64,000 nucleotides of DNA. Origin: Tetrahymena thermophila SB210 (Eukaryota; Ciliophora; Oligohymenophorea; Hymenostomatida; Tetrahymenidae). Position numbers and translations under genes: made by a program. Positions 1 through 13,021 of this stretch are shown here, in pieces. The notes below the pieces were generated by a model. The model made no database searches. It saw nothing but the letters and a program-made list of their open reading frames with translations, and was not told where the DNA came from. How positions within the stretch are numbered: position 1 is the first letter of the stretch; each line of letters starts with the position of its first letter. The stretch is taken from the NCBI RefSeq assembly GCF_000189635.1, contig NW_002476472.1:124001-188000 (forward strand), written 5' to 3'.

Positions 1-839
1 TTTTCTTGTTTGCTGAAATTAATAAAATCTAATACACAAAATATAATTTAATTTTAAAAAAATAGAGGGAAAAAATTATTTTGCTTAAAAATTAAGCATA
101 TCATATTTTTTCTTTAAATCAATATAAAAATTTGTTTTAAAATACATATATATTTTCCTTGAAAAACATTTTTTATTATTAGATTTAAAATATGTTTATA
201 AACTATCTTTTTATAAATATATCTGATTGAATAAATATATATATAACTTTATATCAATTTTATCTATTGATTTGAAGTTTATTTTTAAGAGTTTCTTCTT
301 TAAAAGTATTGATAAAGCTGGAAGAAGAAAATTAAATTAGTAAAAGAAATGAGAAAATTAGATTTTTTTTCATAATAATACTAATATTACTTGTATTTTT
401 TAAAATTCTATTAAGAATATTATTTGATCTCAGATTAAAAAAGATATTTTCTTCAATCATCAAAAAAAATTTAAGAAGAAACAAAATAAATTCTTTTATT
501 ATAAATATATTTTCGAAATAAACAATATTAATAAAATTCATTTTAGGTTTGAAAAAATTGAATTAAATTGTATTATATTTATTTAGCAATAGTTTTTTTT
601 GAATGGTTATATATATCAAAAAAACAAATCACGTAACAAATATACTAAAAATTTAGTGAGAGCGAATTACAGAATAAATTAACAAATCCAAAAATTCTTT
701 TTATTTGTTCTTCTTAATTAAAATAGAAGAAGCTAAGGATAGTTGTAGACACTTAAATTGAGAAACTATTTCTTTAGGTTATTTATTTAATTAATTAAAA
801 ATTTACATATTATCAGCCTAGAAAGAAGATCAAATAAAA
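1..839. other. AT-rich non-coding flank
   Basis: I see no supported gene here. The sequence is poly-A/poly-T rich. Short frames such as the one at 332-541 on the minus strand translate to Phe/Ile/Asn/Lys-rich strings that any DNA of this composition would give. The last 100 bases or so presumably carry the promoter and 5' leader of the Cys-rich gene that starts at 840; no motif in them is distinctive. Confidence 0.6.
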
Positions 840-3800
840 ATGCAAAAAAAATTATCTTTTATAATATAAGTAATTGGATGGATTATTTGCTATCTATCTG
901 ACTTTGTTAATAGCGATTGCAGTACAGGTACTTACTAAAATGAGTTAAGTGGAAATTGTGATAATTGCTATGTTGGGTGTAGCACATGTACTGGATATTA
1001 ATAAAAAGATTGCTTAGATTGCTTACCTACATTTAAAAAAATATAGCTTTCTAATCAATTTATTTGCTCTCTTTGTCCTTAGGGGTAGTTTTATGATGAT
1101 TCAGCAAGCAAATGCTTGAATTGCAACTTTGATTGTGATGTATGCCTATCATTATCTAAATGTTTAGTATGTAAATAGGGATATGTATTTGATTCTCTTA
1201 TATAAAATATATGTAATAAGGTTAATTGCGATTTTGGTTACTATAGAAATCCTATTAATTAGCTGTGTGAAAAATGTACCACTCAGGTTTCAAATTCAAC
1301 AAATTGCTTAGTGGAATATACTGTAATTATTTAAATAATTATAATATTTTTAAAAATTTGGAATAAATTATCTTCTTAATTTTTAAAGAATAAATTTTAA
1401 TTTTTGAAAATGATTTAAAATTTTAAAAATTAAAAAACTTACATTTAATATTTTAATTGAACTTAAAAATTTTAATCAGAAAATTATTAATTGTTTACAA
1501 ATTTTTGATTAAAGAATTTTAGAATCAATTTTTCTAATTTGATAAAAAATAAATTTTTAATTTTAATACTAAAATTTTTAATTTTTTTCTTTTTTTTAAT
1601 AAAGTATTATGACTAAAATGGCAAACCTACTAGTTTTAGTGTAAAACCATTAATATGCGATGATACTTATTAGTTATAATATTCGTAATGTACTTGTTAA
1701 ATAGGTGTTTATCGTGATAGTTATAGCTGTACTACATGTACTGATCCTAATTGCATGATTTGTTATTCATTTAATAGTTGCTCTTAATGTAAATATGGGT
1801 ATGTTTTAAATTAAAATACCTATAAGTGCGTTTTATAGTGTGATTAAACATAATATGTAATGTAATATTCAAATGCTAATAGTCTGTAATGCTATTAAAG
1901 TTAAGTATTAGTATAAGATAATAAAAACTCTTATTGTAAGTACTTTTATGGATATGATTCTTATTATGGATGTTTTAACTCTTATTGTAGACCTTTATAA
2001 TTTAAACTATTTGATCCAAAATCTAATAGTTTTAAATGTGTAAGTGCTTGCCCAATAGGATATACTGCTAACCTATAAACATTTTCTTGTATTCAAAATA
2101 ATTGTACTGGCGATATATCCTAACTAATAAATGGTACATGCTTTTATAGGACATGCCCTTCTGGATATTACTTTTAATAATTCTAAGATCTCAAAACACC
2201 ATCTAAGTGTATAGTGATAGATAATCCAAATTGTATGTATCAATTAGATGAATATCCTACATGTTTATTTTGTTAGAATTCATATATTTACAACAACGGA
2301 TATTGTGTAGCTCATTGCTAAGGTAACGATCCTTAAAACGATTTACTATACTACTAAGAATCAGGAAAATGTAATTATTGTTGGAAAAGTTACTGTTCCT
2401 CCTCTTAATTTGAGTACACATATATTATAAATGATGTAAGTTATATAGGAAACAACTGCCCAAACAACTATCAAAATGTTAACAAAAAATGTGTTTTGTG
2501 TAGCAATCCTAAAATGATAAAATGTGATACTCCAGAAACTACAAAATATTTATGTGACTGGGGAGAAAATAATACAACACCTGATTGTTAAAAATATGAT
2601 TTAACCAAATTAACCTAAAATTCTTTTGATGGCTATGGCAACATTTAAAATTATAGTTAATGTTATAATTACGATCCCATTACTAAATTATGTAAAATTT
2701 GCTATTAATGGTCCCCCTATAATTTCAAAGGAGTGTGCTCAAGCTAATTTTAATATCCAACTAAGTACTTTATATATCAGGATCTGAGCTAAAATATTCA
2801 AACACAGTACTTTGTTTTGGATTCTTGTAAACCTAATTAGTTTGTTTAAAGAGTTTTAATAAACTCTATATATATGAATGTTTGTAAAGACTTCGCTTAG
2901 TGCTTATAATTTAAAACGTAAACAGTAGATGGAGTTGATTAACAAATTTGTGCTTAATGTGCACCAAATTTTTTTAATATTTTTGGAAGTTGCATTGATG
3001 ATTGCCCAAATTAAACATTTAAAAACACAATTTCAATGGCTTGTGAAACTCCTATTTAAAACTGTGCATAGTATTATCAGTAATCAAAATAACCTTTATG
3101 CACTACTTGTTTAATAGGATATGTCTTATATAAAAGCTATCCATCAGATACATGTGTACTTTATTCAAGCTGCAAAAATGGTTTTTTCTATGATTTATAA
3201 TAAGGTTACTGTAATCAGTGTTAAGCAAATTGTGATGAATGCTTATCTAATTTAAAATGTACAAAACCTTCTGCTGGATATGTTTTATATAATTTTTAGC
3301 CTGTTAATAAATGCCCATAAGGAACATATCTATCTGGTAATAGTTGCTAAAATTGTGGGTAATTTTGTTTGTAATGCACAGATTAAAATACATGCTAAAG
3401 CCCTTACTCAGGTAGTTATTTTTATCTTATAAGTAATAAGGTATTTGTTTACTTAAATCCTATATGTAGTACAAATTAGTTTTTTAATCAATCTCAAGCT
3501 ATCTGCTAGAATTGTGATATATCCTGTGCTTAGTGTTATAAATCAGCCACTTAATGTCTACTCTGTTCTGATTCAACTATGAATCTTTATAACTATTAAT
3601 GTATAAAAAATTGCCCTATTGGGTACTATAGCTCATAAGTAAAATCCACAAACTATTCAAGAAATATGTGTTTAAAATGTGATTCTAGTTGCTTTGATTG
3701 CTAAAATACTCCAACTTTTTGCTTAACAGCTTGTTCCGATGGTTACTATTTTTATAAAAATTAATGTTTGAAAGTATGCCCAACAAAATATATAGCATCA

Positions 3801-6800
3801 AATGGAATATGTAAGCTTAATTGCTCAGATGGCTAAACTTATGATCCAAATAGTGACCTTTGCTGTAGTCTAAATTGTACTAAGTGTACTTCTACAATAT
3901 GCACATAATGCTAAAATCCTAATATGTTTTTAAACCCAATAAATTAAAACTAATGTATTTAAACATCAGATTCTAATTGTTTATCAACTGATATTTAAAC
4001 TGGTAATTTTTAAGAAAAAATAAATCTAATTCTTCTTTTTTTTTTTAATTTTATTATTTAAATTAATAGGAAGCTGTATTTAATGCACAAGTAATTATTA
4101 ATTTGATACTGGTAAAAAAATATGTATTTATTTTATTTAAAAGTGCAGTATTTATGATTAAAATGACTAAACTAAGTGTATTTAGTGCCAGTCAGAATAT
4201 TACTTAACAGATTAAAATGTCTGCTGTGGAGTTTAAAACTGTTCAACTTGTAATAGTAATGATATATCAAAATGTAATGCTTGCAAGCAAATGTATGCTT
4301 TTGATTAAAATAATAATTGTATTTTTGACTGTCAAGTACCAAGTTGCTAAACTTGTGTTCAAAATAATTAGAAGTAATGCGCTTAGTGCATATAAGCATA
4401 TAAAGTTGACCCTAACTCTCAACAATGTGTCTTTGATTGCTAAGTTTAAAACTGTTAAATATGTGTTAAAAATGATTAATAAAAATGTAGTACTTGCATT
4501 AGTACATATAAACTTGATTCTTCATCTTAATGTATCTTTGACTGTTTAGTTTCTAACTGTCAGATTTGCTAAACAGGTAATTAGTAATAATGCTAAACTT
4601 GTGCCCCAATGTACAAAGTGGATTAAAACTTAAAGTGTGTATTTGACTGTTAAGTTGATAATTGCTAAACTTGCGTTACAAATAACTAAAAGCAATGTAG
4701 TACATGTATAAGCACTTATAAAGTGGATCCAAGTAATTTATAATGCATATTTGATTGCCAAGTTGCTAATTGCTAAACATGTTAACCAGGTAATCAATTA
4801 AAATGTTAAATGTGTGCCCCAATGTATAAAACCGACTAAAATTATAAGTGTGTATTTGACTGCTAAGTTGATAATTGCTAAACTTGTGTTACAAATAATT
4901 AAAAGCAATGTAGTACTTGTATAAGCACTTATAAAGTGGATCCAAGTAATTCATAATGCCTTTTTGATTGCCAAGTTGCTAATTGCTAAACCTGTTAAAC
5001 AGGTAATCAACAGTAATGCTAATTATGTGCCCCAATGTATAAAACCGACTAAAATTATAAGTGTGTATTTGATTGCTAAGTTGATAATTGCTAAACTTGT
5101 GTTACAAAAAATTAAAAGCAATGTAGTACATGTATAAGCACTTATAAAGTAGATCCAAGTAATTCACAATGCATTTTTGATTGTTAAGTTTCTAATTGTT
5201 AAACATGTTAACAAGGTAATCAATTAAAATGTTAAATATGTGCTCCTATGTATAAACTTGATGAAAGCAATAACTGTGTTTTTGATTGTAAAGTTTAAAA
5301 TTGCTAAATCTGTCTTTTAAATAATTAAAATATGTGTAGTACTTGTCTAAAAAGTTATAAAATAGATCCTAATAGCCAACAGTGCATTCTTGATTGCCAA
5401 GTTTCTAACTGCAAAACATGCTAAGCTGATAATCAGTTATAATGCTAAAATTGTGATCCAATGTACAAACTTGATTAAAATAATAACTGCATTTTTGACT
5501 GTAAAGTAAATAATTGCTAAACTTGTGTTACAAATAATTAGTTATAATGTAGTACTTGTATGAGTACTTATAAAATTGATTCCTCTCTCTAATGTATATT
5601 TGACTGTTAAGTTTCTAACTGCTAAACTTGTATTCCAGGTAATCAAAATTAATGCTAATAGTGTCAACCAAATTACAGCATTGATTCTAGTTTAAATTGT
5701 GTGAATATCTGTAAAGTTGCAAATTGCCTTACATGTGTATCTTCAAATCCAAATTAGTGTGTCGCATGTAACTAAAATTACAAACTTGATTTAAGTCAGT
5801 AATGTGTTCCTAGTTGCTAGATAGAAAATTGCTAATAATGTTTGCCAAGTAACTCTATGATTTGCTAAAATTGTATTTAAAATTACAAATTAGACAGTAC
5901 CTAATCAAGTTGTTTATGTTAGGTTAATAATTGCTAAAAATGTATCCCAACTGATGGTAAATAATGCTAAACATGTATTACTAAGTACAAATTAGATAAT
6001 ACAAGCTAATGTGTATTTGATTGCAAAGTGTCAAATTGTTTATAATGTATTTCAGACAATTAAAATTAATGCTAATAGTGTCAACCAAATTACAGCATTG
6101 ATTCTAGTTTAAATTGTGTGAATATCTGTAAAGTTGCAAATTGCCTTTTATGTGTATCTTCAAATCCAAATCAGTGTGCTTCATGCAACTAAAATTACAA
6201 ACTTGATTCAAGTCAGTAATGTGTGCTTAGTTGTTAGGTAGAAAATTGTTAACAATGTTCATCAAATAACTCTTTGATTTGCTAAAATTGTATTTAAAAT
6301 TACAAATTAGACAGTACCTAATCAAGTTGTTTATGTTAAGTTAGTAATTGCTAAAAATGTATCCCAACTGATGGTAAATAATGCTAAACATGTATTACTA
6401 AGTACAAATTAGATAATACAGGCTAATGTGTATTTGATTGCAAAGTGTCAAATTGTTTTTTATGTATTCCAGACAATTAAAATTAATGCTAATAGTGTCA
6501 ACCAAATTACAGCATTGATTCTAGTTTAAATTGTGTGAATATCTGTAAAGTTGCAAATTGCCTTACATGTGTATCTTCAAATCCAAATTAGTGTGTCGCA
6601 TGTAACTAAAATTACAAACTTGATTTAAGTCAGTAATGTGTTCCTAGTTGCTAGATAGAAAATTGCTAATAATGTTTGCCAAGTAACTCTATGATTTGCT
6701 AAAATTGTATTTAAAATTACAAATTAGACAGTACCTAATCAAGTTGTTTATGTTAAGTTAATAATTGCTAAAAATGTATCCCAACTGATGGTAAATAATG

Positions 6801-8718
6801 CTAAACATGTATTACTAAGTACAAATTAGATAATACAGGCTAATGTGTATTTGATTGCAAAGTGTCAAATTGTTTATAATGTATTCCAGGCAATTAAAAT
6901 TAATGCTAATAGTGTCAACCAAATTACAGCATTGATTCTAGTTTAAATTGTGTGAATATCTGTAAAGTTGCAAATTGCCTTACATGTGTATCTTTAAATC
7001 CAAATTAATGTGTTACATGCAACTAAAATTACAAACTTGATTCAAGTCAGCAATGTGTGCTTAGTTGCTAGGTAGAAAATTGCTAATAATGTTTGCCAAG
7101 TAACTCTTTGATTTGCTAAAATTGTATTTAAAATTACAAATTAGACAGTACCTAATCAAGTTGTTTATGTTAGGTTAATAATTGCTAAAAATGTATCCCA
7201 ACTGATGGCAAATAATGCTAAACATGTAATATTTAATATAAATTAGATAGCAGTAAATAATGTATATTAGATTGCTAAGTATAAAATTGCAATTAATGCA
7301 TCATTGATAATTCGTATGCATGTTAATAATGCTTACCTACGTTTACTTTAAATTAAAATAATAAATGTATCAGTAACTGTTAAGTTAAAAATTGTCTAGT
7401 ATGTGATACTAAAAACTCTAACAAATGTGAGACATGTAATGAAAATTATATTAAAGACGAGAGCTAATAATGTATCTAAAATTGCAATATAAAAAACTGT
7501 AAAATTTGTGGTTATATTAATATTTGTGAAGAATGTTAATAAAACTACAAATTAAATGAGGAAAAATAATGTGAATTATAATGTGAATATAATGAAGATG
7601 AATGCTATTAAATTAATCTTAAGTAATAAGAAAATAGCTAAATAGCTACTAACGTAGCTGGTGGTATAGTAGGATTTGTGACTTATGGATTGTTCATATT
7701 TACACCAATTTAAATAATATTTTCTTTATTCGATTTTTTATAAACAATAAATCTACTAACCTATGTAAAAGTAAATTATCCTACTTCGTTATACACTTTT
7801 GTTAAGCTTTTTAGCTTTAGTAATTTTGAATTTTTGCCTAGTATAAAAAGCGATAATGCATAAGTTCCATAAACTTTTGGTAGAGAAAGATTTGATTCTA
7901 ATTTTTATAGCAATTTAATATAACCCTTAATAGTATGGGTAACAGCTTTTTTTATTTACTTTATATCATATCTAGTAAATATAAGCAAAATAAATAAAAG
8001 CAGTAGGATATTTAAGATTTTTAACTTTATTTATGAGAAATTCTTTTACTAAATATTTATAGGTCTAGTTTTCTTAACTTTCTATAAAATTAACCTAAGT
8101 GTGTAACTTCAGATATATGGAAAACGTTTTGACTTAATAGGGACAATATATTTAATAATAAGTTTATTAATTTTTATCTCTTAAACTATTTTTGTAATTT
8201 TTGGTTTAGAAATTATAAAAAATAATAATTTTAATAATCTAAGTTAGTTGACATTGATTTAAAGGCTGAAAAATAAGTTTTAGCAATTTTCTACCAAATA
8301 ATTTGTTTACAGATATCATTTTTTCAATGGTTTAGTGTTATTAAGAAAAATATTTTTTGTGAGCACACTTGTCTTTCTTTAAGATGATAAAATAACTCAG
8401 ATTATTTTAATTTAAGGAATATTTAGCCTATAAACTTTACTATTGTTAATAAACAAGCCTTATCCTTATAAAAAATAAAATAATATTGTTATCCTTTGCA
8501 ATTTTTATTATTTGCTTTCAGTTCTTTGTATCAATGGACTAGCCTATGATGATATAACAAATATATTTTCAAACCAATTACGTGAGTTTTTTGCAGCTGT
8601 AGCAATTCTTTTTTTATCTTTGCTCTTTTTAAGCTACTTATTTTATATTTTTTAAATTATCAAAGGCCTATCTTCATCACTTTTACCTGATAAAGTAAAA
8701 ATGCTCAATAGTAGGTGA
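840..8718 (+). CDS. Giant cysteine-rich multi-module membrane protein (paralogue 1)
   Basis: Three exons: 840-1322, 1605-4002 and 4070-8718, giving 7,530 nt or about 2,509 residues, ending in TGA; introns are GT-AG. The ATG is followed by a hydrophobic stretch ending before the first Cys, likely a signal peptide. Residues about 27-2150 are Cys-rich: first irregular furin/EGF-receptor-like modules (CxxC pairs, patterns such as CSTCTGYQ and CLDCLP), then from about 4.2 kb a long regular array of roughly 35-residue modules of the type FDCQVxNCQTC...QCxxC...YKxD. Residues about 2157-2509 hold about eight hydrophobic segments, the only membrane part, beginning near VAGGIVGFVTYG. It is a paralogue of the genes at 15564 and 30409, sharing this C-terminal domain. 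I infer a surface receptor, adhesion protein or channel-like protein; its function is unknown. Database labels such as LSD1-type zinc finger for proteins like this would be misleading, since the Cys spacing suggests extracellular disulphides. Confidence 0.88.
4470..5640 (+). repeat. 213-bp (71-codon) in-frame tandem repeats inside the Cys-rich gene
   Basis: The anchor AGCAATGTAGTAC recurs at 4691, 4904 and 5117, exactly 213 bp apart. Diverged versions lie near 4481 and 5330. Each unit encodes two Cys modules of about 35-36 residues, so the frame is preserved. The flanking units are more diverged, as expected if the centre of the array is turning over by unequal exchange. Confidence 0.85.
5651..7225 (+). 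repeat. 417-bp (139-codon) higher-order tandem repeat, four copies
   Basis: The anchor AATGCTAATAGTGTCAACC starts at 5651, 6068, 6485 and 6902, a constant 417-bp step. Each copy encodes four Cys modules. The fourth copy breaks off after about 7225. Copies 1 and 3 share diagnostic variants (for example GTGTGTCGCATG and TTCCTAGTTGC), whereas copies 2 and 4 share others (CTTGATTCAAGTCAG, GTGCTTAG). This points to a later two-copy (834-bp) duplication. Confidence 0.92.
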
Positions 8719-9521
8719 GAAAAATATTACTTTTGGATAAATTGATAATTCTAATAATAATAATGTAGTTAATCTTATTTTATGTGTTTTTTATTTTGTT
8801 TTGAGATTTTTGGATTTATATTTTTATAGTTTATAATGAATTTATTAATTCTTGTGAACACTGAATGACTAAAATTTGATAATTAAATAACTACAAAATA
8901 CATTAATTTAATTAAATAAATAATTATTTTTTATTTTTAATTTAAGAACCTTTTTTTTAATTAATACAATTAAGTTTAGAATGTATTTTTAAAATGTAAG
9001 TTCTAGTTTTTTATCTCTAATAATTATATGTTTCTAATAATTTTTAAGTAAAATTTAATCCGAAATAAAAAGACAATCATTTAAATAATAATTCCTATTC
9101 AAAATAATCATTTTTGGGATTAATATAAAAAAAATAAACCACTTAAATTGATGGAATTATATTAAAATAATTCTTTAATTGCTAAATTTATCAATGTAAC
9201 AGGACATTAGCTTTCCATAGTATCTTTATCTCACTTAAAATCACTTAAAGCAAATTACTTTCCTACTGATTAAAATACCTTAAGGATTCAAATATTAAGG
9301 CACCATCAATCTTTTTTTACCCTTTTAAAATACCCTTTTTAAAATGTAAATTTTTTAAAAACTTTGTAATCAAATGAAAGGGTATAAATAAAATATTCTC
9401 TTCGTATTTAAATCTAATTTATAATAATTTCTTTTAAAATTATAATTTTATGTAATTAATTATTTTTATTTTTGTTTAAAGAAATAAAATAATATTTAAA
9501 ATTATGATTAATAACATCAAA
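8719..9521. other. Intergenic AT-rich sequence
   Basis: This is the 3' flank of the Cys-rich gene and the 5' flank of the tRNA-Asp. No coding frame is supported. Near 9316-9345 TACCCTTTT occurs twice, with a complementary AAAGGGTA near 9375, so a weak hairpin is possible. Nothing else stands out. Confidence 0.5.
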
Positions 9522-9593
9522 TCCGAGATAGTATAGTGGTTAGTATTCCTGCCTGTCACGCAGGAGACCCGGGTTCAATTCCCGGTCTCGGAG
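9522..9593 (+). tRNA. tRNA-Asp (anticodon GTC)
   Basis: A complete 72-nt cloverleaf. The acceptor arm TCCGAGA (9522-9528) pairs with TCTCGGA (9586-9592), with G as the discriminator. The D-arm is typical of tRNA-Asp. The anticodon loop CTGTCAC reads GTC. The T-arm is CCCGG-GTTCAATT-CCCGG. There is no intron. CCA is not encoded, as expected in eukaryotes. Confidence 0.97.
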
Positions 9594-9594
9594 C

Positions 9595-9601
9595 TTTTTT
9601 T
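9595..9601 (+). terminator. RNA polymerase III terminator of tRNA-Asp
   Basis: A run of seven T residues begins two bases after the tRNA 3' end, the usual pol III stop signal. Confidence 0.8.
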
Positions 9602-12600
9602 AAATTATTAATAAAATATATGCAGAAAATTTAAATATTAAATTAATTGATTAAAGTTATCTAAAAATATTTACATTATCAATTAAGTTAAATTAATTAA
9701 TTTTTTTAATTATAGATATTAGTCTAATTTATATTAACATAAACTATTATTTAATTGAATATTTGATAATAATTAATTTCTGATTTTTTAAAAAATTTTT
9801 AAAATTAAAAAAAATTACTTAATTGTTTTTAGTTTTTAATGTTATAATTAAATTTTCTTTTTATTATTATTACAATATCATAAAAATTATTTGGTGTTTG
9901 ATATAACTAATTCATTCATAATTCTTTTTTATTTACTTAAATGAATAAAACCTTAAATAGATTTATTGCTTGTGGATCTGAAAAAATCTAAAAGTTCACA
10001 TAAATTAAATTAAATTTTATTTTTTTTGATAGAACTTTAAATGATTGTCAATGATTTTCAAATGAAAAATCTTTTAGCATTTTTAGTCTTAAAAGCTTGA
10101 TAAAAATAAAATAAAATTCCATAATTTTTCTGATTTAATTAGTTATTTTTATTCAGTAATTTTTATAAATATATTTAAAATATATTAAACTTATTTTAGT
10201 ATAAAAGGTATCAATAATATAAGCTCAGGATTAAAAAATTAACAAGAAGAATAATCAAATATTTTCTTTTATAATTGTTTAAATTTGTTTAACTTTTTAC
10301 AAAAACCAGAAGAGAATTTATGTATTAAACCAATCTTATTCAAAATAAAATATATTTTTTTTTGCTATCTATAAAAGAAGGAGTTTATCTAGTTCCTTTT
10401 CCTTTTAACAAAAATTTTCTTGATTTATTTTGCAATATTTTAATTTAAAAATAAAGGATTTTAAAAATTAATTAATAATTGTAATAGATTTCTCGCTTAC
10501 TCATAATATTAAAATATTATTAGATTCGAGTTTTCACTATTATTTTTAATTAAAATTTTTTAGTTTAAATATTTTTATTTTCATAAATTTTAAAATTATC
10601 TATTAGAATTGTAATTAATTTTTAAAATATGAATTAATTAATAAAAATATTTTTTTAATTTGAAAAATTTATATTACTAAAATATTTTTCAAATTTCATA
10701 AGAATTTGAAACATTTATACTTTACATCCAACACTCAAATAATTATTTTTAAAATAAAATTTTAATTAATTAAATAATATTAATATTTGTAGAATAATCT
10801 AAGAAAGTAAATAAATAAATAGTTTTAATCATTTATTTATGAGAGAAAGTAAATTGCTTTTTTGTATCTATAAATTTATTAAATAAATAAATAAAATTTT
10901 TAATAAAAGTAATTAATTATTTCAAAATAAATTTTTAGTTATCACAAAATATTTTCTACTTGAGAAAATTTGTATGTTTCAAAGAAGATCCTTCTTTAAA
11001 TTTTAAATTTATTATATCTTTTAAAGTCCCTACTTTCTTATTATTTATTGATTTAAATATTTGATTTTTTATAAAAATTACTAATATTGATTTGTAACTA
11101 TTCATGAAAGCAAAAAATTCATTAAGATAAAATTAAATTAAAGTATTTTGATATTTTGGATTTTTAAAAATAATTATAATAAAAATAATATTAAATAATA
11201 TTTATTTATCTTTAGTTATTGTATTAAAAGAAATATTTAAATTTATAAATAAAATATCAAATCGATTTTAATACTAAAAATAAATCTTAAATGTTTTATT
11301 TAAAAAAATAATTAATTTAAAAGCCAACAAAAAATATTTTTTAAAGAATAAAAAGTGGCTTTTCTCATTTTTGAGCTAGTGTGGTATAAAATAGCATTAA
11401 TTTAAAAATAAAATCTACATACACTTTAAAGTAAATTAAATTTGTATCTAGCGCTTGAATAAAATGTAAAATTTTGTTTCTTATCTGTTTGTTAATCAAA
11501 ATTTCTTTGAATTAGCTTTAATAACTTCAAGTTATTCTTCACTAGTTTTATTAAAAATTTTTGAAGCTATATTTATTTTTCGAAAATCACTTGCAATTTT
11601 GTGTAAGAGTCTTTAATTATATTAATTTAAAAATAGTCTTAGATACTCAAATGTGGTGTTTGTGTGAAAATATCTTTAAGAATAAGCAATAAAAAGATTA
11701 AACTATTAAAAATAATTAAAAACTTTTATTCATTTTATTGATTTTTTAAATTCTACTTTATCCTAATTATATAATTTTGAGTATGTTACAAAACAGATCT
11801 TTTTTTAAAGTTGATTTATGATATTTTAATGATTATTATTATATATCATTAAAGAAGTATGATTTATAAAGTTTGCTAAAATTAAGTAAAATAAAAATTA
11901 ATTTTTCAGATTTTTTAATACATTTCTTTAAATGTGTATCTTCAAAAATAAAAAAGTTGAAGCAAAAGGAAAATATCTTGATAAAATTATTAAGAATAAT
12001 TCAAGTCTTTCTAAAATTAAACAAAATTTATGTATTTCTTATTATCTGCGTTTTTTAAAATATCTTACTGTTTATACATAATTATTTGTTTTTTATGATA
12101 AAAATAAATAAAAACACATGGTAAAAATAATTATTCCAGTAAGGACTAAAATTTGTTTTAAGCGAAAAAGAGCTGGCTTCTTTAAATTCAAAAGAAGCTC
12201 GTAACAAAAAATGATTAATATTGATAAAAATTCAGGTAATTCTTGCATCTTAAAAAATATTAATTTAAAAAGACAAATTAACTTTTTTTTGAAATCAATA
12301 GTCTTTGATTTTATAGATTTTCTTCTCATTTTTTCCAATAGAAAAAAAATCAAACATTCAACTTAGATGAATTATGATTTCTTCAAATTTTTTATTTGTA
12401 AAACAAGTAAAGGTTTTTAGAAATTTTAAGGATTAAAATATTATTTCTACTTTAGTTAATGTCAAATGATTTTAAAGTAAAGATAATTTAAAAATTATCT
12501 TAAATTTCCATATTAAAGTGAAATTTAAATTTTAAAACAACTGAATAAATTTTATAAAATTCTATAAATGTAATTTAATTAACTAAACAAAATGTTTACA

Positions 12601-13021
12601 ATTCCTAAAAATTATATCAGCAAGAATTGTTATTTTAACTTAAAACCATAAAACAGAAATAAATTTATATGACCTATAAATATCTGCATAAAAAATTTAT
12701 TCTATAATAAAATTTGTTTTTATTTTTACATGTTAACTCAGTTTAACTTTATGTAAAACAAAATTTTACTAACTTTTTTAATGAAGAAAAAATTTACCTC
12801 AGAATTTATCTTACTGAATAACATTAATTTAATTTACAAACCTTTTTCAAGCTTCTTCGAAATGTTATACAGCCTGATTTTTTATATATTAATACTGAAA
12901 AATTAAGAGAGTATCTCTAATTATAAACTGATCAAACAAAAGTTAGATAATATTTAATTAAAATCAAAAAACAAAAAAAACTTATTTGAAAAAAAATAGT
13001 AAAACTAACTATTTCTCAAAA
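9602..13021. other. Long gene-poor AT-rich interval
   Basis: No convincing gene in 3.4 kb. Between about 11496 and 12329 the minus strand is open in the ciliate code apart from one TGA at 11730-11732. That TGA falls inside a possible 54-bp GT-AG intron, and the translation has hydrophobic segments followed by a basic part with a short acidic end (SEEQLEVIKAN near 11530). The plus strand of the same region is about equally open and plausible, so I do not call a gene on either strand. The rest is low-complexity A/T sequence. Confidence 0.45.

Noticed and set aside
332..541. Short minus-strand ORF rich in Ile/Asn/Phe
   Set aside because: Composition is what random A/T DNA gives; no signal of a gene around it.
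840..8718. LSD1-type zinc finger or intracellular metal-binding protein
   Set aside because: The CxxC motifs lie between a likely signal peptide and membrane segments, with furin/IGF-binding-like spacing, so disulphide-bonded extracellular modules are the better reading.
11496..12329. Minus-strand frame (ATG at 12329) with one TGA inside a possible 54-bp intron, continuing open to about 10689 past a further TGA
   Set aside because: The plus strand is nearly as open over the same bases and gives equally plausible peptides. With a single stop codon in A/T-rich DNA, long open frames arise by chance. No family is recognised.
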